Shown: in pieces, positions 47,441-56,605 of the stretch | Layout: each line of letters starts with the position of its first letter | Position numbering within the stretch: the stretch's first letter is position 1 | Assembly (NCBI RefSeq): GCF_900112585.1 | Contig: NZ_FOLY01000001.1 | Span: forward strand, 558,001 to 622,000 | DNA from: Kushneria avicenniae | GTDB lineage: Bacteria; Pseudomonadota; Gammaproteobacteria; Pseudomonadales; Halomonadaceae | DNA length: 64,000 nucleotides | Direction of reading: 5' to 3' | Translations under genes and position numbers: made by a program | Notes under the pieces: generated by a model | The model's input: only the letters and a program-made list of their open reading frames with translations | What the model was told of the DNA's origin: nothing | Database searches by the model: none

Positions 47441-48751
47441 CTAGAAGGTGGCCAGAACCGACAGGCCGGCAACCCAGGCATCATCGACGCTACTGTCGGT
47501 GCCCGGATGGCGCACGTACTGCAGATTGGGACGGAAGCCCAGCCACGGCGTGGCCTGCAGGGAGTAGTAGAGTTCGGCGCTATATTCCTCGCCCTGGTGC
47601 GGCACATAGCCTGTTGCCGATGATCCCCCCACAAGTGCTGCGTTGCCGGAACGCGACCAGGCATTGTAATCGTCGTTGACGTGAACATAGGCCAGGCCAA
47701 ACCCGATCTCGTCCTGCTCGCGCCCGTCGAAGGGGCCGGTATAGGTCACACCGGCCGACAGGTAGCGATCAAAGGTGGCCGTATCGCCGTCGTTCCATGC
47801 CCCCATGCTGAACACGCCAAGCCCGCGGTCCCGATCATCCTCGTGGCGAGTCACCTGCTGGTCGATAACGTAATACAGGCCGTAACGGTGGCCCTTCTGA
47901 TTATCCGAATTGGTGTCACGCGACGAATAGTCGTCGGCGTCGGCGCTGCTGTAGTAATACCCCAGCCGATAATGGCCCGGCAGCCCGTTGATCCCCTGGT
48001 CCGGCTCGAAGCCATACTCGACCGGAATCAGGGTACCGCTGGTGCCGCTGTGCTTCAGATCCAGCCCGTGGTCACGATCCAGATTGGCTTCATTGAGATT
48101 GAAAAACCCGATCTGAGCGTACTGCTCATCGGTGATGTTCCATTTGCCGACCAGCGCCCACTGCGAGATCGGCCAGTTGTACCAGATACCGCCGTTCTGG
48201 TTACCGGGCTCACCGCTGCCAAGATAGAGATTCTGGAAATTGCTGTCATAGACGGCGAAGTTATCGCCGACCGGTACTCGTCCGGCCTTGATCTCGAAGG
48301 TGTCATCCATGTAGGTCTGGCCGTACCACATCTGGGTGATACGGGTCACACTGCCACGGCCGTAAACCTCCTGAGTGGAAGAACCACCGGCACTATTCGG
48401 ATTGTTGAGAACATCGTTGGTCAGGCTTTCGCCGTTCCGGTTGGTCAGCGTGAACTGAAACTGAGCGTCCGGAATGCCCATCAGCTGATCAAGATCGAAG
48501 TTGGCACCGGCCGTCCACTGATCGGCATAGCGTCCGGTACGCTTGTCGCGAAAGCCACCGTCGACGGAATAGGCCATCTCGGAAATGTATTCGAGGCGGA
48601 GAGTAACGCCCTGATCGGCCAGATCCGAACGCACACCACCCCAGTCACCGAACATGAAATCCCCGTCGGGATCGAACGCGCCCGCTGCCCAGCCCTGTGA
48701 CGTTACGCCCATACTCATGAGCGCCAGCGTGCAACACAATCCCTTTTTCAT
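47441..48751 (-). CDS. OprB family carbohydrate-selective porin
   Basis: A 436-residue outer-membrane beta-barrel. A signal peptide (about 1-22, MKKGLCCTLALMSMGVTSQGWA) precedes the OprB N-terminal GDWGGVRSDLADQGVTLRLEY (about 35-55). Alternating strands rich in Trp, Tyr and Asp follow, and the chain ends in a terminal Phe (VLATF) as outer-membrane proteins do. OprB porins admit glucose and other sugars. The start has AAAGGGAT upstream. The gene converges on vsr with a 28-base gap. No sugar-transport genes are adjacent, so the substrate is not known. Confidence 0.92.
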   Translation of the reverse strand: MKKGLCCTLALMSMGVTSQGWAAGAFDPDGDFMFGDWGGVRSDLADQGVTLRLEYISEMAYSVDGGFRDKRTGRYADQWTAGANFDLDQLMGIPDAQFQFTLTNRNGESLTNDVLNNPNSAGGSSTQEVYGRGSVTRITQMWYGQTYMDDTFEIKAGRVPVGDNFAVYDSNFQNLYLGSGEPGNQNGGIWYNWPISQWALVGKWNITDEQYAQIGFFNLNEANLDRDHGLDLKHSGTSGTLIPVEYGFEPDQGINGLPGHYRLGYYYSSADADDYSSRDTNSDNQKGHRYGLYYVIDQQVTRHEDDRDRGLGVFSMGAWNDGDTATFDRYLSAGVTYTGPFDGREQDEIGFGLAYVHVNDDYNAWSRSGNAALVGGSSATGYVPHQGEEYSAELYYSLQATPWLGFRPNLQYVRHPGTDSSVDDAWVAGLSVLATF

Positions 48752-48988
48752 GACGATCCCTTTGCAAAGTCATATTTAAATTAAGCTAAAGCAAAGAGAT
48801 TCTCCCCCCACGCGTCGTTGACAACAATAGTCCCTGGACCATGGTCGACCTTTCCTGCCCCTTATCGGATGAACAAACGCCCGTGCGCCACAGCGACACG
48901 GACGAGCGGATCGTTTAGGCTTTGACCATGAAAAAGGGGCGCTAAAAAGCGACCACAACGATATTTTCAGAACCGCAAGGAGCGAACA

Positions 48989-49453
48989 TTGAGACGTTTT
49001 AGCGCACTGGCGCTGACAGGCGCACTGCTGGGCTTTCTGATGGCGGGCTGTGATCAGGGCCATGATAGCGCCACCACCAGCTCCTCCCAGCGCAGCTCCG
49101 GCACCAATCAGATTTATGGCGGTGCCCTGCCGTGCGAGGATTGCGACAGCATGGAGACCGAGCTGGCGCTGAATTTCAGCACGGACAGCGCCGGCGGCGT
49201 TTATACCCTGACCGAGACCCCGCAGGGGGGCCCCAGCGACGGTGAAACACAACAGCGCAAGGGAAACTGGAAGGTCATCAGCGGTAATGCGGTACCCGGC
49301 GGGGGTACAGTTTACGTCCTGCACCCCGCACGCGGCGATGAAGAACACGAACCCGTTTACCTTCTGATGGAAAACAACACCACGCTGAAACTGGTAGACG
49401 ACAGCTTTCAACCGCTGGATACCGGGCATGACGACGAGCTTCACAGGCTCTGA
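48989..49453 (+). CDS. NlpE-like N-terminal-domain lipoprotein
   Basis: A 154-residue predicted lipoprotein: basic start, hydrophobic helix and lipobox MAGC (Cys21). The mature part has a GGALPCEDCDSMETELAL segment (about 44-61), the CxxC-containing signature of the NlpE/CopC-like N-terminal domain associated with copper tolerance and envelope sensing. The C-terminal OB-fold domain of Escherichia coli NlpE is absent. The start codon is TTG 48989 with AAGGAG seven bases upstream; no ATG is available before the signal. Its partners are unknown. Confidence 0.82.
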   Translation: MRRFSALALTGALLGFLMAGCDQGHDSATTSSSQRSSGTNQIYGGALPCEDCDSMETELALNFSTDSAGGVYTLTETPQGGPSDGETQQRKGNWKVISGNAVPGGGTVYVLHPARGDEEHEPVYLLMENNTTLKLVDDSFQPLDTGHDDELHRL

Positions 49454-49477
49454 GCCCAGCAAGTGCCCGGCCGGGTC

Positions 49478-49672
49478 TCAGCGTCGGTCTCGAAAGATTT
49501 TCTCCGCCTGACGCTGAGCTTCTTCTTCGCCGAGTCCCTGCTCCTTTTCAAGCCTGGCGGCGAGCTGTTGAATTTCACCCTCATCGCTGAGCGTCTCATC
49601 GTCGCTGAGCGTACCCCAGGCCTCCTTGGCCATGCCCTTGAGTTCTTCCAGCGGCGGGCTCTTGTCACTCAT
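49478..49672 (-). CDS. CsbD-like small stress protein
   Basis: A 64-residue acidic, highly charged protein. The segment LKGMAKEAWGTLSDDE (about 11-26) resembles the CsbD family pattern LKGxxKExWGxLTDDD, and the rest is a predicted helix. CsbD proteins are general-stress proteins of unknown mechanism. ATG 49672 has GGAGATACAGCC upstream. It converges on the NlpE-like gene with a 24-base gap. Confidence 0.65.
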   Translation of the reverse strand: MSDKSPPLEELKGMAKEAWGTLSDDETLSDEGEIQQLAARLEKEQGLGEEEAQRQAEKIFRDRR

Positions 49673-49844
49673 GGCTGTATCTCCAGAACAGGGACGGAAT
49701 GCGCTTATCATAGCGCCTGCACCCCCGTCGCGGTACTGCCTGAAAAGCCATCATGACAATTTTTAACCCCGGCACCTGCGAGCTTTTACAGCAGCCAGGC
49801 TACATTAATGCAGGTTATCGGCAACACAGGCCATGGAGAGGCAG

Positions 49845-50159
49845 ATGAAACTCAACGAACTGACCGAAAAGGCGCACGCCCACAAGATCGACGAGATCGT
49901 CATCGAGTCGACAGAAGGAGATATCTTTACCCTGAATGTCACCAGCGAAGGCGATACCGACACGCTGCTCAATGAAGACGGCACGATTCTGACACCGCAA
50001 TCCCTCAATGCGGCCAAGACCCTGCTGCGCGACATCGGCGGCATGGAAAACGTACCGCTTTACTTCAAACACAGCGTCACGCATGACGAAATGATGGGCT
50101 CCAGTGCCGAAAGCGCCGATGATCGCATGTCCATCACCCTTGAAGGCCAGGATCGCTGA
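49845..50159 (+). CDS. DUF6482 family protein
   Basis: A 104-residue acidic soluble protein. It begins MKLNELTEKAHAHKIDEIVIES and contains RDIGGMENVPLYFKHSVTHDEMMG (about 62-85), matching a small family typical of Halomonas and relatives whose function is unknown. ATG 49845 follows GGAGAGGCAG; ATG 49833 would add four residues and leave that site inside the gene. It lies alone, ahead of the DUF1415 gene. Confidence 0.7.
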   Translation: MKLNELTEKAHAHKIDEIVIESTEGDIFTLNVTSEGDTDTLLNEDGTILTPQSLNAAKTLLRDIGGMENVPLYFKHSVTHDEMMGSSAESADDRMSITLEGQDR

Positions 50160-50285
50160 CGCCGGTTCCGATCGCATGCCCGGTGAGCAATACGTCACTG
50201 ATGCTGTACACTGCGCCGCTCAGGGTTGATACGTTTTTCGGGGCCGACTTACTGTCGGCCCCTTTCATTGCAAAAAGAGCATACC

Positions 50286-50849
50286 GTGACGACACATCCA
50301 CTGGAGGCCACCCGACGCTGGGTCAGGGACTGGGTCATGGCACACGACCTGTGTCCGTTTGCCGCCGCCGAATTCGAACGAGAGCGCATTCGCTATCGCC
50401 AGCTTGATGCCATGAATGACGAGGCCCTGCTCATGGCCGTCATCGAAGAGTGCGAGCACCTGGATCAGCAGCCGGACACCGAAACCACGCTGCTGGTACT
50501 GACGCCCGGCGCCGAGGATTTCTTCACCTTTCTGGACAAGCTCGACATGGCCGAGCGGCTCATGGTCAGCGAAGGCTATGAGGGCGTCTATCAGCTGGCA
50601 AGCTTTCATCCCGACTATCTGTTTGGCGACAGCCAGGCCACCCCCAACCAGGAAGACGCTGCGGATTACACCAACCGCTCCCCCTGGCCCCTTTTCCATC
50701 TACTGCGTGAAACCAGCCTTGAAGCGGCACTGGCGCGTTTTCACAATCCCGAGCGCATCCCGGAACGCAACCAGGCGCTGTTGAGAGGCCATGGTGCCCG
50801 GTGGTGTCGTGACGAGCTCGAGGCCATTGTTCAGGAAACATCCTCCTGA
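50286..50849 (+). CDS. DUF1415 family protein
   Basis: A 187-residue soluble protein with the family signature DLCPFAAAEFERERIRY (about 22-38) and FHPDYLFGD (about 107-115). The biochemical role of DUF1415 is not established; conserved Cys, His and Asp suggest metal or redox chemistry. The start GTG 50286 gives the family N-terminus (TTHPLEATRRWV). It is 70 bases ahead of dusA. Confidence 0.85.
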   Translation: MTTHPLEATRRWVRDWVMAHDLCPFAAAEFERERIRYRQLDAMNDEALLMAVIEECEHLDQQPDTETTLLVLTPGAEDFFTFLDKLDMAERLMVSEGYEGVYQLASFHPDYLFGDSQATPNQEDAADYTNRSPWPLFHLLRETSLEAALARFHNPERIPERNQALLRGHGARWCRDELEAIVQETSS

Positions 50850-50919
50850 TTGGGCCAATGCCCGCGCTGTGAGAAAATCCCTCATCCAGAACCGCCCCGC
50901 AAGCCGGAAAACATCTGTC

Positions 50920-51957
50920 ATGTCTGCCACCACCTCTCTTCACGCCGCCGACCAGGCACGTCGTTTCTCTGTCGCCCCCATGATGGAATGGACGACAAGA
51001 GACCAGCGCGCTTTCGCACGAACCCTGACCAAACGGGCGCTGTTGTACACTGAAATGGTTACCACCGGCGCCATTTTGCACGGCACGCCACGCGAACGCT
51101 TTCTGGGCCATGACGCTCTGGAGTATCCGCTGGCACTGCAGCTGGGCGGCAGTGATCCGGCAGCGCTGGCCGAATGTGCTGTCATCGCCGAAAGCTGGGG
51201 CTATCAGGAGGTCAATCTGAACGTCGGCTGTCCGAGCGATCGAGTGCAGAACAACATGATCGGCGCCTGTCTGATGGGCCATCCAGAGCTGGTGGCTCGC
51301 TGCGTGGCGGCCATGCAGGCGGTGGTCACGATACCGGTGACGGTCAAGTGCCGTATTGGCATCGACGACCAGGACGAAGACGAGGATCTGGCGCGCTTTA
51401 TCGATACCGTGGCCGCCGCCGGCTGCACCACCTTTACCGTTCATGCCCGCAAGGCCTGGCTCGAGGGGCTCTCCCCCAAACAGAACCGGGACGTGCCGCC
51501 ACTGAACTACGCGCGGGTGCATCGACTCAAGACCGCTCATCCCGAGCTGCATATCGGCATCAACGGCGGGCTCAGGAGCATCGATGACTGCCAGCGCGAA
51601 CTTGATCACGTCGATAGCGTCATGGTGGGACGCGAGGCCTATCAGAACCCCTGGCTGCTGGCCCATGTGGATCGCGACATCTTTGGCGAGGCCACCACGC
51701 CCCCGACACGACACGAGGCCATGCGGGCCTTTCGGCCCTACCTGATCTCGCGTCTTGAATCGGGCGTGCGACTCAATCACATCACGCGTCACCTCCTCGG
51801 GCTCTTTATCGGCTGCCGCGGCGGTCGACGCTTTCGTCGCTATCTGTCAGAGACCGCCCATCGACCGGACGCCGGTATCGACGTGTTTGATCAGGCCCTG
51901 ACCCTGATAGATGACGTTGATGCCGCCCGCGAACTGCCCGCTCACCTGCCCGACTGA
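50920..51957 (+). CDS. dusA: tRNA-dihydrouridine(20/20a) synthase
   Basis: A 345-residue flavoenzyme that reduces uridines in the tRNA D-loop. The FMN/TIM-barrel start reads VAPMMEWTTRD (about 18-28). Catalytic Cys104 is in NVGCPSDRVQNN, and GACLMG, KCRIGIDD and INGGLRS mark the rest of the barrel. VGREAYQNPWLL near the C-terminal barrel end is typical of the DusA subfamily rather than DusB or DusC. ATG 50920 is chosen because the conserved barrel begins within 20 residues. Confidence 0.95.
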   Translation: MSATTSLHAADQARRFSVAPMMEWTTRDQRAFARTLTKRALLYTEMVTTGAILHGTPRERFLGHDALEYPLALQLGGSDPAALAECAVIAESWGYQEVNLNVGCPSDRVQNNMIGACLMGHPELVARCVAAMQAVVTIPVTVKCRIGIDDQDEDEDLARFIDTVAAAGCTTFTVHARKAWLEGLSPKQNRDVPPLNYARVHRLKTAHPELHIGINGGLRSIDDCQRELDHVDSVMVGREAYQNPWLLAHVDRDIFGEATTPPTRHEAMRAFRPYLISRLESGVRLNHITRHLLGLFIGCRGGRRFRRYLSETAHRPDAGIDVFDQALTLIDDVDAARELPAHLPD

Positions 51958-52026
51958 CGTCCTGACCGGGCGCCGACAGCCCGGCAACATTGCCCTTTGC
52001 CCTGTACCGACCATACTTGACCCAGC

Positions 52027-52045
52027 GCCCGGACCGGGTCCGGGC
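52027..52045. repeat. GC-rich hairpin upstream of the aldo/keto reductase gene
   Basis: GCCCGGAC / GTCCGGGC 8-bp stem with a 3-base loop, 26 bases before the start codon. It might be the dusA 3' end or a leader structure. There is no T-tract. Confidence 0.4.
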
Positions 52046-52070
52046 AGGTCATCACCGTCAAGGAGACGTT

Positions 52071-53048
52071 ATGCGTTTTGAACTGCCGGGGAGAATGGGA
52101 CTGGGCACGGCGCCACTGGGCAACATGTATGAAGAAGTGCCCGATACGCGTGCCATCGAGACGCTGCGCACTGCATGGGAAGCCGGCATCCGCTATTTCG
52201 ACACGGCGCCACAGTACGGCGCCGGGCTGTCCGAGATGCGTCTGGGCGAGGCGCTTGCCGATGAGTCTCGCAATACCTTTGTGGTCTCCACCAAGGTGGG
52301 CCGCATGATCCTTGATGAGCAGGAGACCAAACAGGGCATCTTTGCGCATGGCCGTACCAACAGGGTGGTGTACAACTATTCGGAGTCCGCCACCCTGCGC
52401 TCCATCGAAGACAGTCTCGAGCGTCTGAACATGGACCGCATCGATATCGCCTGGATCCATGACTGTGCCTCTGATGCCCATGGCGATCGCTGGGAAGAGG
52501 TACACGATCAGGCCATGAACGGCGCGGCACGCGCGCTGACACGGCTGCGAGAGGAAGGCGTGATTCGCGCCTGGGGACTGGGCGTCAATCGGGTAGAGGC
52601 CTGTACCCGCGCCCTTGAAAGGGCCGACCCTGACGGCTTTCTGCTCGCCGGGCGCTATTCACTGCTCGACCATGAAGGCGCCCTGGAAACCCTGCTGCCG
52701 GAATGCGATCGCCGCGGTGCACGGCTGGTGATCGGCGGAGCCTACAACTCGGGAATTCTGGCCGGCGGCGATCACTATGACTACAGGCAGGCTTCTGAAG
52801 AGATGCGTGAGCGTACCCGAAAACTTCGCGATATCTGTGAACGCTTCGGGATCGATGTCCGCGCCGTGGCCCTGCAGTTCAGCGCCGCGCCGCGCGCCGT
52901 GGCTTCCGTCATTCCGGGGACGACCCGACCCGAGCGCATTGCCGAAAACCAGGCCCTGATGGCTACTGCCATTCCCGGTGCGCTGTGGCAGGCACTCTGG
53001 GATGAAGGACTGGTTTCCATGGATGCGCCCATCCCCGCCGCTGTCTGA
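52071..53048 (+). CDS. Aldo/keto reductase
   Basis: A 325-residue TIM-barrel NADPH oxidoreductase. Active-site residues are visible: Asp and Tyr in FDTAPQYGAG (about 43-52), Lys in VSTKVGR (about 76-82) and His in AWIHDC (about 128-133). The cofactor-binding end reads SVIPGTTRPERIAEN (about 283-297). The NRVVYNYSE insert resembles the D-threo-aldose / L-fucose dehydrogenase and pyridoxal dehydrogenase subgroup. ATG 52071 has AAGGAG seven bases upstream. The substrate is not assignable from context. Confidence 0.9.
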   Translation: MRFELPGRMGLGTAPLGNMYEEVPDTRAIETLRTAWEAGIRYFDTAPQYGAGLSEMRLGEALADESRNTFVVSTKVGRMILDEQETKQGIFAHGRTNRVVYNYSESATLRSIEDSLERLNMDRIDIAWIHDCASDAHGDRWEEVHDQAMNGAARALTRLREEGVIRAWGLGVNRVEACTRALERADPDGFLLAGRYSLLDHEGALETLLPECDRRGARLVIGGAYNSGILAGGDHYDYRQASEEMRERTRKLRDICERFGIDVRAVALQFSAAPRAVASVIPGTTRPERIAENQALMATAIPGALWQALWDEGLVSMDAPIPAAV

Positions 53049-53064
53049 CAGCGGCGGATACACC

Positions 53065-53088
53065 GCCCTGACGTGGAAGCGTCAGGGC
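53065..53088. terminator. Hairpin between two convergent genes
   Basis: GCCCTGACG / CGTCAGGGC 9-bp stem with a 6-base loop. It overlaps the last codons of the minus-strand hydrolase gene and lies 17 bases after the aldo/keto reductase stop. A second small GGCGG / CCGCC hairpin adjoins it. There is no T-run. Confidence 0.5.
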
Positions 53089-54104
53089 TCGGCGCGCGCC
53101 TGCCATGCCTCCACGGCATGTTCGGCGTCCTCGAGCTCGTGAAAACGGGCAATATGGAAAACCGCCTCCCCTTCATTGACCAGCGGCAGGTTGCTCATGC
53201 CGATCACGATGCCGTCGCTGGAAGCCAGCACGTCTCCTTCTTCATTGCCGAAGGGACCGGCCACAATGCCCAGTCGCTCGCCCTTGACGACCCGCGCGCC
53301 CAGCCTGACCCGCGGTCGCAACACGCCGTCGATCGGCGCACGCGCCCAGCTCGAACTACGGGCTACCTCGGAGGCCGGCACCCTACTACCACGACCGAGC
53401 GGCAGCATGTCCAGCAATCGCATCACCCTCAGCACGCCGCGCACGCCGGCACTGATGGCCCATTCGTCAAAACGCAGCGCCTCCCCGGCTTCATAGGTCA
53501 GCACCGGAATGCCGCGCCGCTCGGCGTACTCCCGCAGGCTGCCACCGCGCAGCTCGGCATTGAGAATGACGGGCGCGCCAAAGGCATCCGCCATGGCGCG
53601 GGTCTGCTCATTGCGCTCAAGCTGGGCGCGAATCTGTGGCAGATTGGTACGATGAATGGCACCGGTATGCAGATCCAGAATATGGGTGGCCAGATCCACC
53701 ACCTGCTCGCGAAAGAGTGCCGCAATACGCGAGCCCAGCGATCCCGACTCGCTGCCCGGAAAGCAGCGGTTCAGATCGCGCCGGTCCGGCAGATAGCGGC
53801 TGTGCTGTACAAAGCCGAACACGTTGACGATCGGCACGGCAATCAGGGTACCTCGCAGCCGTGACAGCGAGCTGGTCCTGAGAACGCGCCGGACGATTTC
53901 CACGCCGTTGATCTCATCGCCATGGATGGCACCACATACCAGCATGATGGGCCCCGCCCGGCGGCCGTGCACAACCTCGACCGGAATATTGAGTGGCGTA
54001 TGGGTATAAAGACGTGCCACCGGAACATCAATCTGGCGGCGCTGACCGGGAAGAACGGTCTCCCCGGCCAGAACAAAAGCATCACGGGCCATGGAAATAC
54101 TCAT
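53082..54104 (-). CDS. Succinylglutamate desuccinylase / aspartoacylase family zinc hydrolase
   Basis: A 340-residue member of the AstE/AspA metallopeptidase-like family. The zinc ligands His and Glu are in CGAIHGDEINGVE (about 57-69). DLNRCFPG (about 109-116) is the substrate Arg motif, ILDLHTG (about 142-148) provides the third ligand, and TYEAGE (about 203-208) the catalytic Glu. A C-terminal beta domain (about 250-340) follows. The natural substrate is not defined; family members cleave N-acyl amino acids. It lies 50 bases after the CDP-alcohol transferase gene and may be co-transcribed with it. Confidence 0.88.
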   Translation of the reverse strand: MSISMARDAFVLAGETVLPGQRRQIDVPVARLYTHTPLNIPVEVVHGRRAGPIMLVCGAIHGDEINGVEIVRRVLRTSSLSRLRGTLIAVPIVNVFGFVQHSRYLPDRRDLNRCFPGSESGSLGSRIAALFREQVVDLATHILDLHTGAIHRTNLPQIRAQLERNEQTRAMADAFGAPVILNAELRGGSLREYAERRGIPVLTYEAGEALRFDEWAISAGVRGVLRVMRLLDMLPLGRGSRVPASEVARSSSWARAPIDGVLRPRVRLGARVVKGERLGIVAGPFGNEEGDVLASSDGIVIGMSNLPLVNEGEAVFHIARFHELEDAEHAVEAWQARAEP

Positions 54105-54154
54105 CAGGGCGTTTCATGAAAGGTAGTCGCAACCACAGCCCTTTATCGGCCGGG

Positions 54155-54910
54155 CTACCCGGAAATGCAGTCCCCACGGCCGGCGCGCTGATGCAGTCGG
54201 ACAACATCAATGGCAAAGGAGGTTGTCAGAAGCACCAGCGCCAGGGCCAGCAACAGGTTCGACCAGGGCGGCATCATCCAGGGCATCAGACAGACCATGA
54301 GGGTACTGACCTGCCAGACGCAGATGGTCTTGCGGCGATAGCTGATCGGCAGCTCGCCATCGAGCCATGACCAGCACCAGGCGGCGCCCACGAACAGATA
54401 GCGCATCGCCCCGATGGCCATGATCCAGACGCCGGCCTTGTCCTGAATCACCAGCATCAGACACAGCATCAGGATAAAAAAGGCATCCAGCTCCATGTCC
54501 AGCCGCGCCCCGAAACGGCTCTCGCAGTGCATCCGCCGCGCCACGAAACCGTCCACACCATCCAGTGCCAGCGCCGTCAGGGCCAAAGCAAACACCAGAA
54601 AATGATGCTCATTGATAAAATCGGTCAGCGGGATCATGGCCGTCAGCAGTACGATCAGCACCGCTCGCGTCAACGTCACGCGATTGGCCCAGCCAAGGCG
54701 CTGCCGGCTCGCCGGCCACCCATATACCATGGCAGCGATCAGCGCCAGATACACCCCACCGGCCACGGGATAAAGCAGGACCGGCGCCTCATGGACAAGG
54801 TGCAAAAGCGCCGCCAGCAGCATCAGAGCGGTAAATCCGACCAGGAATTCTCCCAGCACGCCGGGAGCAGGCCATGCAAACTGACGTATGGCGATCCGCT
54901 GTCCACTCAT
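54155..54910 (-). CDS. CDP-alcohol phosphatidyltransferase family protein
   Basis: A 251-residue membrane enzyme with about seven helices. The complete catalytic motif is present: Asp117, Asp120, Gly121, Ala124, Arg125, then Asp138 and Asp142. Such enzymes replace CMP of a CDP-alcohol, usually CDP-diacylglycerol, with an alcohol acceptor. An extra N-terminal portion (about 1-75) with two helices precedes the core. It is divergent from the pterin-like cluster across 289 bases that hold no gene. A role in that cluster, such as making a lipid headgroup, is possible but unproven. Confidence 0.88.
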   Translation of the reverse strand: MSGQRIAIRQFAWPAPGVLGEFLVGFTALMLLAALLHLVHEAPVLLYPVAGGVYLALIAAMVYGWPASRQRLGWANRVTLTRAVLIVLLTAMIPLTDFINEHHFLVFALALTALALDGVDGFVARRMHCESRFGARLDMELDAFFILMLCLMLVIQDKAGVWIMAIGAMRYLFVGAAWCWSWLDGELPISYRRKTICVWQVSTLMVCLMPWMMPPWSNLLLALALVLLTTSFAIDVVRLHQRAGRGDCISG

Positions 54911-55199
54911 GTCAGGACCTCCATTGCCCCGGCAGATCTCCCTGCCCTGTCACGCACGGTGCCCCCGGAGAGAACACACCATATTCATCGGTATATCATC
55001 ATATGGCAGGAATGCCGAACGCCATCATGATAATCCATGCTATTAATATAGCGGTTGTTTACCGCCTGTGGCATTGCGACGTGGGTCGTAACAATCGGGG
55101 GCAAGTCTTTGGTACCACAGCGAATCCATCGACAGGGTCTATACTTTGCTACGCCCTCGCTGGCACCGCATCACCCTTTCAATACGTACAGGGGCATCA

Positions 55200-56180
55200 A
55201 TGAGTCCGGACACCACTGCCCGCGCCTTCTGGGTCGAAACACCCGGACAGGGAAGCATTCGAACCCGGCCGCTTGCCACACCCGGCCCCGATGAGGTCAG
55301 GGTACGTGCCTGCTTCAGCGCCATCAGCCGGGGAACCGAAACCCTGGTGTTTCATGGGAGAGTTCCCGAAAGCGAACATGCCCGCATGCGCGCGCCCTTT
55401 CAGGAGGGCACGTTTCCAGCCCCGGTCAAATACGGCTATTCAAGCGTTGGCGTCGTTGAAGAAGGCCCGGAGGCACTCAGGGGCCGCTACGTGTTCTGCC
55501 TGCACCCGCATCAGGATCACTACATTGTTCCGGTCTCAATGGTCACACCGCTGCCCGAAGCGCTGCCGCCCGAACGCGCCGTGCTCGCCGCCAACATGGA
55601 AACGGCGCTCAACGGTCTCTGGGACGCTGCACCACGGATCGGTGATCGCGTTGCCGTAATCGGCGCCGGCGTGGTGGGGTCACTCATGGCCTGGCTGTGC
55701 CGCAATATCCCCGGCACCCGAGTCGAGCTGATTGATATCGATCCGTCGCGGCATGCCCTGGCACAGGCACTGGGCATCGACTTTTCCACGCCATCCCGGG
55801 CCCGGGGTGAATGCGACCTGGTCATTCATGCCAGTGGCAGCGAAGGCGGACTTCAACAGGCCCTGTCGCTTGCCGGCCAAGAAGCCACCATCATCGAAAT
55901 GAGCTGGTTCGGCAAGCAGTCCATCACCCTGCCGCTGGGAGAAGCCTTTCACTCGCGCCGGCTGACGCTGCGCGCAAGCCAGGTCGGTACGGTCTCGCCA
56001 TCCCGCGCGGCGCGACGTACCCATGCCGAGCGCATGGCGCAGGCGCTGTCGCTGCTGGAAGATGACCGGCTGGACGCCCTGATCGATGCCGAGACACCCT
56101 TTGACGCGCTGCCCGAGACCATGGCGCGCGTGACCACCGAATCCGGCACCCTGTGTCACCGTATTCGTTATACCTCCTGA
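55200..56180 (+). CDS. Zinc-free MDR family dehydrogenase (BchC/TarJ-like)
   Basis: A 326-residue medium-chain dehydrogenase-like protein. The N-terminal motif [16 protein letters not shown] (about 41-56) is typical of the BchC-like subgroup, and the NAD(P) motif [14 protein letters not shown] is near 153-166. The structural zinc Cys cluster and the catalytic Cys/His ligands of true alcohol dehydrogenases are not present. ATG 55200 follows a weak leader. It is the first gene of a five-gene plus-strand set, 26 bases ahead of the PTPS-like gene. It presumably oxidises or reduces an intermediate of the pathway. Confidence 0.85.
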   Translation: MSPDTTARAFWVETPGQGSIRTRPLATPGPDEVRVRACFSAISRGTETLVFHGRVPESEHARMRAPFQEGTFPAPVKYGYSSVGVVEEGPEALRGRYVFCLHPHQDHYIVPVSMVTPLPEALPPERAVLAANMETALNGLWDAAPRIGDRVAVIGAGVVGSLMAWLCRNIPGTRVELIDIDPSRHALAQALGIDFSTPSRARGECDLVIHASGSEGGLQQALSLAGQEATIIEMSWFGKQSITLPLGEAFHSRRLTLRASQVGTVSPSRAARRTHAERMAQALSLLEDDRLDALIDAETPFDALPETMARVTTESGTLCHRIRYTS

Positions 56181-56206
56181 TTCACTGACCTTTCCGGAGT
56201 TCTGCC

Positions 56207-56605
56207 ATGTACAGTCTTACCGTTCGCGATCACGTCATGATCGCCCACAGCTTCAACGGCCAGATCTTCGGCCCGGCCCAGAAGCTGCACGGCGCCACCT
56301 ACATCGTGGACGTCACCTTCAAGCGGCCGGAACTTGATCAGGACGACCTGATCGTCGATATCGGCCTGGCCAGCCAGACGCTGTCGGACGTGCTGAGCGA
56401 TATCAACATGCAAAACCTTGACGAGATCGAAGAGTTCAAGGGACGCAACACCACCACCGAATTCATGGCGCGGGTCATCTTTGATCGCATGGCTGCCTCG
56501 ATCGAAGCCGATCAGCTGGGCGATACCGGCAAGGGGCTGACGGCGCTGAGCGTGACCCTGCACGAATCCCACATTGCCTGGGCCAGCTACGAAGGGTCGC
56601 TATGA
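56207..56605 (+). CDS. 6-pyruvoyl-tetrahydropterin synthase / QueD-like protein missing catalytic residues
   Basis: A 132-residue tunnel-fold protein of QueD/PTPS length. The zinc-ligand region reads IAHSF (His14) and LHGATY (His28), where active members have HGH; Ala30 replaces the third His. The catalytic Cys just before LHG is absent (GPAQKLHG), and the His/Asp dyad stretch is NMQNLD instead of the usual LDHxxLN. The pterin-anchoring Glu is kept in VTLHESHIAW (about 116-125). It probably binds a pterin-like ligand but does another reaction, or acts as a binding protein. ATG 56207 has GGAG upstream; the stop overlaps the GT4 start. Confidence 0.78.
   Translation: MYSLTVRDHVMIAHSFNGQIFGPAQKLHGATYIVDVTFKRPELDQDDLIVDIGLASQTLSDVLSDINMQNLDEIEEFKGRNTTTEFMARVIFDRMAASIEADQLGDTGKGLTALSVTLHESHIAWASYEGSL

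Noticed and set aside
56207-56605. queD of the queuosine pathway
   Set aside because: The catalytic Cys and the HGH zinc motif are missing and no queC, queE or queF is near.
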